Source: Ancylobacter novellus (GTDB taxonomy: Bacteria; Pseudomonadota; Alphaproteobacteria; Rhizobiales; Methylopilaceae). From it: 64,000 nt of DNA. Below the pieces are notes generated by a model. That model made no database searches and was not told the DNA's origin. It saw only the letters and a program-made list of their open reading frames with translations. Positions 55,035-61,000 of the stretch are shown here, in pieces. Location: the NCBI GenBank assembly GCA_003241695.1, contig QFPN01000012.1, positions 62,001 to 126,000 of the forward strand, given 5' to 3'. The position numbers were made by a program, and so were the translations under genes. The first letter of the stretch is position 1. Each line of letters begins with the position of its first letter.

Positions 55035-55523
55035 ATGCGTCTGGCCTGCGCTTCATTCGCCGCCGCGGCGCTCCTGACGGCGCCCCACGCGCCGGCCTCA
55101 GCCGCGACCTATGTCGTCTGGCAGGGCATCGCCACCGTAACGGCTGCGACGCCCGCCTGCTCCGCCGCCGCAAGCGAACGAACCCGGATCGCGGTCGGAA
55201 CCAATCTGCGCACCATGCTGCGGCCCAAGCAGCTCGCCGACAACGGCGCCGACACCCGCCTGTCCTTCATCCATGACGGTCAGGCGAGCTTCGCGGTCTT
55301 CCTGCCCGGAGGCGCGGCGACCGGGACCTATGCGGGCTTCGGCGCGAACTACAACGGCATGATCGTGGCGAACCAGGCAGCGGCGTATCGGCAGGTCGCC
55401 ACGGCGCCGAAGAAGCCCACGGCCGACACCGTCTTCCTGACGGCCTCGGGCACGATCGAGAACTTCATGTTCATCGCGAACTGCACCGTGAGCTACACCG
55501 CCGCCTACGGGCTGCGGCTATGA
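55035..55523 (+). CDS. Secreted hypothetical protein A of a tandem pair
   Basis: 162 residues with a signal peptide (MRLACASFAAAALLTAPHAPASA) cut before ATYVVWQG. The mature part is beta-rich with two cysteines, one near each end (ATPACSAA and FIANCTVSYTA), likely a disulphide. Shared pattern with the next protein: a Val/Thr strand, Cys, then NGAD and a hydrophobic strand (NGADTRLSFI here, NGADSYLAYV there). Function unknown. The stop overlaps the next gene as ATGA. About 270 bp from the SleB-type gene, behind a terminator, so it has its own promoter. Confidence 0.65.
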   Translation: MRLACASFAAAALLTAPHAPASAATYVVWQGIATVTAATPACSAAASERTRIAVGTNLRTMLRPKQLADNGADTRLSFIHDGQASFAVFLPGGAATGTYAGFGANYNGMIVANQAAAYRQVATAPKKPTADTVFLTASGTIENFMFIANCTVSYTAAYGLRL

Positions 55524-56044
55524 CGGCGGTCGAAGAGATGGAGGCGTCGTCCATGACCGCGATCCCGACGTCTGCCGGCGCGCGCCGCTTTCTTGCTCTC
55601 GCAGCGACGCTCCCTCTGTTCGCGGCGGCCGGCGCCGTCCGGGCCGAAACGGTGTTCGTCGGCGACACGCAGGTTCTGGCGGTGACGACGAACTGCTCGG
55701 GCAACATCTCGGTCGGGGAGACGGCCCGGTTCACCTATCGGCCGGCCGGCCCGGGCCTCGGCAACGGCGCGGACAGCTATCTCGCTTATGTCGGTAGCCG
55801 CTCGAGCTACACCATGACGACGCCCAACAACACGTTCCGCGCAGGGATCAACTACGCCGCCCAGGGGTTGGGCTCCAGGCTGACGCTGACCAACACCACC
55901 GCGGGAATCACGGGCTGGACCCAGAATCCGGCGACGATCACCACCACCACCACCTCGGCGGAGCTGGTCTCGACCTTCGCCAATTTCTGGGGCGTGAAGG
56001 GCTGCACGGCGACGATCCGCAGCAATCTTCTCAAGATGAACTGA
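55520..56044 (+). CDS. Secreted hypothetical protein B of a tandem pair
   Basis: 174 residues. Signal peptide RRFLALAATLPLFAAAGAVRAE is preceded by ~20 residues; ATG 55520 overlaps the previous stop, while ATG 55553 would give a more usual signal length. The mature domain is Thr/Asn-rich and beta-like, with cysteines in TTNCSGN and VKGCTATI and a Thr run (ITTTTTSAE). Weak similarity to protein A suggests duplication. No known domain recognised. Possibly an extracellular or envelope beta-sandwich. Confidence 0.65.
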   Translation: MTAVEEMEASSMTAIPTSAGARRFLALAATLPLFAAAGAVRAETVFVGDTQVLAVTTNCSGNISVGETARFTYRPAGPGLGNGADSYLAYVGSRSSYTMTTPNNTFRAGINYAAQGLGSRLTLTNTTAGITGWTQNPATITTTTTSAELVSTFANFWGVKGCTATIRSNLLKMN

Positions 56045-56056
56045 CGTCCGTCGACC

Positions 56057-56992
56057 TCAGGGCGCCGGCGCGGCCTCGGCCGACTTCGGCTTGCGCGCCG
56101 CGACCGCAACCCCTGCGAGGACGAGCGCGAAACCGACCGCGTGGAAGAATTGAGGACGCTCGCCCAGAAACAGGATGGCGAGCGTGGCCCCGAACAGCGG
56201 CATCAGATGGAAGAACGGTCCCGCGCGATTGGCGCCGATGAGCTCCACGCCGCGGATGAAACAGAGATAGGCGAGCGTCGAGGGGAAGACGACGACGTAG
56301 GCGAGCGTCGCCATCGTGACGACGTCGAACGTCATGGCGCGGCCGGAAGCGATCTCCCAGAGAAAGACTGGCGTCAGCATCAGCGTGCCGAGCCCGACCG
56401 TGACGGTCAGGAACGACAGCCAGTGCATCGCAGGCTTCAGTCGAAGGATCGAAGAATAAAGCGCGTAGACCACCATGGCCGCGAGCACCCAGACGTCGCC
56501 GGCGTTGAAACGCAGGTCGAGGATCGCGGAGGGCTCGCCGCGCGTCAGGATGACGGCCACGCCGCAGAGCGACGCCAGCACGCCGAGCGCCTGCGCGCCG
56601 GTAATGAGATCGCGGAAGAGCAGGAGGCTCCAAACGGCGATCAGCAGCGGACCGGTGGACTGCACGAGCAGCGCGTTGAGCGCCTCGGTGTGCTGGAGGC
56701 CCCAATAGGCCATGGTGTTGTAGGCCGCGACGCCGGTCAGCGCCATGAGCGCGAGCCGGCCGGGATGCGCGCGGATCGCAGGCCAGTCGCGCCTGAGATG
56801 CGGCCAGGCGAAGCCGATCAGCAGCGCGAAGCAGCCGGCCCAGCGCGTCCAGGCGAGAGCGACCGGCGGCACCTTGCCGGCGACGAAGCGCCCGAGGACG
56901 ATGTTGCCCGCCCAGAACAGCGACGTGAGCGACAGCAGGACGTAGGGCCGGTCGAACAGCGCCCGGCCGAGTTTCGAAAGCAGGCTCGGCAT
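56057..56992 (-). CDS. DMT-family transporter (EamA domain)
   Basis: 311 residues with about ten membrane helices in two EamA repeats. The first opens RPYVLLSLTSLFWAGNIVLG with the conserved Pro/Arg region VPPVALAWTRWAG. The second has DVWVLAAMVVYALYSSILR and ends FLGERPQFFHAVGFALVLAG, the EamA signature, with a basic C-terminus. Exporter of amino acids or other metabolites; substrate not predictable. Convergent with the secreted-protein pair with a 12-bp gap. Confidence 0.92.
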   Translation of the reverse strand: MPSLLSKLGRALFDRPYVLLSLTSLFWAGNIVLGRFVAGKVPPVALAWTRWAGCFALLIGFAWPHLRRDWPAIRAHPGRLALMALTGVAAYNTMAYWGLQHTEALNALLVQSTGPLLIAVWSLLLFRDLITGAQALGVLASLCGVAVILTRGEPSAILDLRFNAGDVWVLAAMVVYALYSSILRLKPAMHWLSFLTVTVGLGTLMLTPVFLWEIASGRAMTFDVVTMATLAYVVVFPSTLAYLCFIRGVELIGANRAGPFFHLMPLFGATLAILFLGERPQFFHAVGFALVLAGVAVAARKPKSAEAAPAP

Positions 56993-57358
56993 CGGGCCTC
57001 GTGCTCCCCGGATCTGGCGGCCGCGGGCCGCGCCCTATCGCAGGGAGCTTGCGCGGGGGTCAAGCCTCGCGAACGCAAAGCCGATCGATCGGAGGCGCAT
57101 GCCGGGTTACGGCCCTGGTGTCGTTAAGGTCACGGCCCCGTCATACGAAGGGCTTGCGACGAAAGCGCCGCGGCGCCCTTCGCCGGCGGTGATATGATCC
57201 AGCGCCTCGCGCTTACGGCGAAGCGTCCGCTGCAGACCCTCCCCGCCATCCTTCCGGCGGTCCCGACGACTGAAGAAACCCGGCCTCAGGCCCGGCCCCG
57301 GAGCTAGGACTCCGAGACCGACGCCTCCGCGCCGCGGCATTAAGGAGCGTGCAGATAC
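56993..57358. other. Intergenic stretch upstream of the small hydrophobic protein gene
   Basis: 366 bp with no convincing gene. It must hold the divergent promoters of the EamA exporter and of the small protein at 57359. I see no standard -35/-10 pair. GC-rich inverted stretches (for example around CCGGCCTCAGGCCCGG, 57281-57300) could fold in RNA. The AAGGAG at 57342-57347 is the ribosome site of the next gene. Confidence 0.4.
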
Positions 57359-57712
57359 ATGGGCGACCTGTTCGATGTGTTCGATCTGTGGAGGCGGCAA
57401 GCCGCGCTTGCCAGCGGCATAGCCGCCATGGCTCCCGCGGTCGGCTTCGTCATGACGACCCGCCTCTCCCGTCTCGCCGTCGAGGCCGGCAGCCCAAGCG
57501 CCGGCGGCATGCGGGAGGCCGAGAGGATGATGTCCGAAAAGATCGCCGCGGCGGTCGAGGGCGGCGCAGCAGCCGCTCGCGTTCTGACGGGGCTTCCGCT
57601 CGCCGCAGGACCCGTGGCGGCGGCGAGCGTTCTCATGTCCGCCGGAGAGGCCGCCATCCGCCCGACGAGCCGCAGGCTGCGCGCGAACGCGCGCCGTCTT
57701 TCGCGCGCCTAA
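57359..57712 (+). CDS. Small hydrophobic/amphipathic protein, phasin-like in character
   Basis: 117 residues with a strong AAGGAG ribosome site 11 bp upstream of ATG. Opens MGDLFDVFDLWRRQAAL, then a long Ala/Met-rich helical segment (AAMAPAVGFVMTTRLSRLAVE), an amphipathic stretch (MREAERMMSEKIAAAVEGG) and a basic tail (RRLRANARRLSRA). The AEKxxAAVEGG-like helices recall phasins that coat polyhydroxyalkanoate granules, but the match is too weak to name it. Next gene is the polyketide synthase, separated by a hairpin and a promoter, so it is probably a separate unit. Confidence 0.55.
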   Translation: MGDLFDVFDLWRRQAALASGIAAMAPAVGFVMTTRLSRLAVEAGSPSAGGMREAERMMSEKIAAAVEGGAAAARVLTGLPLAAGPVAAASVLMSAGEAAIRPTSRRLRANARRLSRA

Positions 57713-57729
57713 GGACTTTTTCCTCACGC

Positions 57730-57754
57730 TGCCGACGCTGTCCGAGCGTCGGCA
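57730..57754 (+). terminator. Hairpin, probable terminator between the small protein and the PKS
   Basis: TGCCGACGCT (57730-57739), loop GTCCG, AGCGTCGGCA (57745-57754): a perfect 10-bp stem 18 bp after the stop codon at 57712. A T8 run follows at 57775-57782, 20 nt beyond, too far for a classic terminator but suggestive. The rest of 57713-58027 holds the PKS promoter candidate and no gene. Confidence 0.5.
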
Positions 57755-57827
57755 AACAAGTATTTAAGCACCTCTTTTTTTTGTCGCCGCCATGCTGCGC
57801 CGCCGCATTCCCGTCGGCGGAGGCGCG

Positions 57828-57856
57828 CTTGACAGCTTATGACAAAGCTCTGATAG
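57828..57856 (+). promoter_or_regulatory. Sigma-70-type promoter candidate for the polyketide synthase
   Basis: CTTGAC (57828-57833), exact 17-bp spacer, TGATAG (57851-57856). The -35 is the alphaproteobacterial consensus. Within the spacer, AGCTT and AAGCT (57834-57848) form a small inverted repeat that could be an operator. The predicted leader before the PKS ATG at 58028 is about 165 nt. Confidence 0.5.
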
Positions 57857-58027
57857 ACGGACCTAGCCCCCTAGCAACTTGGTCCCGCCCGGCCGCGCCG
57901 GGCTTATCCCGGAGTCCGGGCGCATGAATGGTTTCGAGCAGGCTGCGGACGTCTTTCCGGTTTTTGGGAAGCGAAAGCCCCGCCGCGCCGCTCGTCCGAT
58001 CCGCCTCTCCGGGACGCGTTTGAGCTC

Positions 58028-61000
58028 ATGACGAAACAGCCTGGTCTCGCCATCGTCGGACGGTCTTGTCGGCTGCCCGGCGCCAACGACGTCGACGCTT
58101 TCTGGCGGCTGCTCGCCGAAGGTCGCTGCGCCGTTACGGAAATCGGCGAGGATCGCTGGTCCCACGCGCGCTACCTGCATCCCCGCAAGGGCGAGGCCGG
58201 CAAGAGCTATACCTTCGCGGCCGGCGTGCTCGACGACGTCTGGGGCTTCGATCCGGCGGCCTTCGGCGTCTCGCCGCGCGAAGCCGAGCAGATGGACCCG
58301 CAGCAGCGCATCGCGCTGAAGCTCGTCTGGGAGGCGCTCGAAGACGCCGGAATCCCGCCGTCGTCGATCGCCGGCAGCGAGACCGGCGTCTATGTCGGCG
58401 CCTCGGCGCTCGACTACGGCAACCGCATCATTTTCGACCCGTCGTCGGCCGACGCCTATTTCGCGACCGGAAATACGCTCTCGATCGTATCAAATCGTAT
58501 TTCGTACATTTACGATCTGCACGGTCCGAGCTTCACGGTCGACACGGCCTGCTCGTCCTCGCTCGTCGCCCTCAACGAGGCGATCCAGGCGCTCCGCACG
58601 GGACGCATCGAGCGCGCCGTCGTGGTGGGCGTTTCGGTGCTCGCGAGCCCCTTCCCGTTCATCTCCTTCGCGCAGGCCACGATGCTGTCGCCGCGCGGCC
58701 GCTGCCACGCCTTCGACGCTTCCGGCGACGGCTATGTGCGCGCCGAGGGCGGCGTGGCCATGGTGCTTGAGCGCGCCGACGTCGCGCGCGCCGCGCGCCG
58801 GCCGATGCGCCTGATGATCGCCGGCTCCGGCGTGAACTCCGACGGCCGCACCGTCGGCATGTCGCTGCCCTCGGCCGACGCCCAGCTCGGTCTGCTCGAA
58901 CGCGTCTATGTCGAAGCCGGCGTCGATCCCGACAGCCTCGCCTTCATCGAGGCCCACGGCACCGGCACCCGCGTGGGCGACCCCGCGGAAGCCAACGCCA
59001 TCGGCGCGGCGATCAAGAAGCGCACCATCGGCAAGCTGCCGATCGGTTCGGTCAAGACGAACGTCGGTCATCTCGAGCCGGCCTCGGGCCTCGTCGGCCT
59101 GCTGAAGGTCGACCTCGCGCTCGAGCACGACCTGCTGCCCGCAAGCCTGCACGTCACCGAGCTCAACCCCGACATTCCCTTCGACGAGCTGAAGCTCCAC
59201 GTCGCGACCGAGGCCGTGCCGCTCGCCCGCGGGACGGCGCCGCGCTACGCCGGCGTCAACTCCTTCGGCTTCGGCGGCACCAACGCCCACGTCATCGTCT
59301 GCGACCCCTCGCCCGAAGACCGCGCCGGCCGCTCGGCCCCGCGCGTCGTGGAGGCGGAAGGCCGCACGCCGGTGCTCGCGCTCTCGGCGCGTTCGCGCGA
59401 GGCGCTGACGGCGCTCGCGGCGTCCTACGCCGAGACGCTCGAAGGGCGCGACCCCGCGGCGGCGCGCCATGTGGCGTCGAGCGTCGCCCAGACCCGCGAC
59501 CTGCTTCCGCGCCGTCTGGTGATCGAGAGCGACGACCCGACCACCTGGGCCGAGACGCTGAAGGCCATCGCCGAAGGCGGCGAGGCAAAGGGCGCCGCGA
59601 TCGAGCAGGCGGTCGGCCGCGACGCGCCCGTCGCCTTCGCCTTCTCGGGCAACGGCTCGCAGTGGGCCGGCATGGGCCGGAAGCTCTACGAGACCAATCC
59701 CGCGTTCCGCGACAAGGTCGACGAGATCGACGGCCTCTTCGGCAAGGTCGCGACCTTCTCGATCGTCGAGGCGATGTTCGCCGACGACGTCGCCGACAGG
59801 CTGAAGCGCGCCGAATACGCCCAGCCGCTGCTGTTCGCCGTGCAGGTGGGCATGACCGCGGCGCTGGCGGCCGCCGGCGTGACGCCCGACATGGTGCTGG
59901 GGCACTCGGTCGGCGAAGTCGCAGCCGCCCACGCCTCGGGCGCTCTGACGCTCGCCCAAGCGGTCGAGGTCATCCATTCTCGCTCGGTGCATCAGGAGAT
60001 CGCCTGGAAGGCCGGCGTTATGGCCGCCGTGCTGACGCCCGCGGACGAGGTCCAGAGCCTGCTCGACGAGGGCGGCTTCAAGGGCGTCGAGATCGCCGCG
60101 GTCAACTCCGAGCGCTCGATCACGGTCTCGGGCCCCGAGGACGAGATCAAGGCGCTGTCGAAGTTCGCGCGGACGAAGCGCGTGCCCGTGCGCGTGCTCG
60201 ACATCGACTATCCGTTCCACACCGGCCTGATCGACGGCGTGCGCGAGCCGCTGATGAAGGACCTCAAGGGCATGAAGGCGCGCGCCGCGGAGCGGCCCTT
60301 CGTGTCGAGCGTCCATGGCGCGGTCACCGACGGGACGACGCTCGACGCCGACTACTGGTGGGCGAACGTGCGCCAGCCGGTGCTGTTCTCGGCGGCCGTC
60401 GAGGCCGCGCTTCAGGCCGGCGCCCGGGTCTTCGTCGAGATCGGCCCGCGGCCGGTCCTTCAGACCTATCTGTCCGACGGCCTGAACTCGGCAGAGATCA
60501 CCGGCGCGGTCGTCGGCTGCGACGACCATGGCGCGGCCGAGCACGACCCGATCCGCCGCACGCTCGCGCGCGTCGTCGCCAAGGGCGGCAAGGTCGACCG
60601 CGAGGCGGCGTTCGGCCGGCTCACGGGCCCTGCGCTGCGCCTGCCGACCTATCCGTGGCAGGAGACCGCCTTCGCGGTCGGCGTCACGGCCGAGGCGCAG
60701 TCGTTCTATCGCGGCTATGACGCACATCCTCTGATCGGGTCGCGCCTGCGCGCCGACAGCGACGAGTGGACCATCCATCTCGATCCCGAACTGTCGCCGC
60801 TGATCGCCGACCACAAGGTCGGCGGGCGCGTCGTCGTGCCGGGCGCGGCGCTCGCCGAAATGGCGCTCGCCGCCGGCAGGGCATGGCTCGGACAGGAGCA
60901 GATCGAGCTCGCGGACTTCGAGATCCCGCACGCCCTCACCCTCGATCCCGAGGCGATCACCGAGGTCAAGACGCGCGTCTCGCCCGAGAGCCGCACCGTC

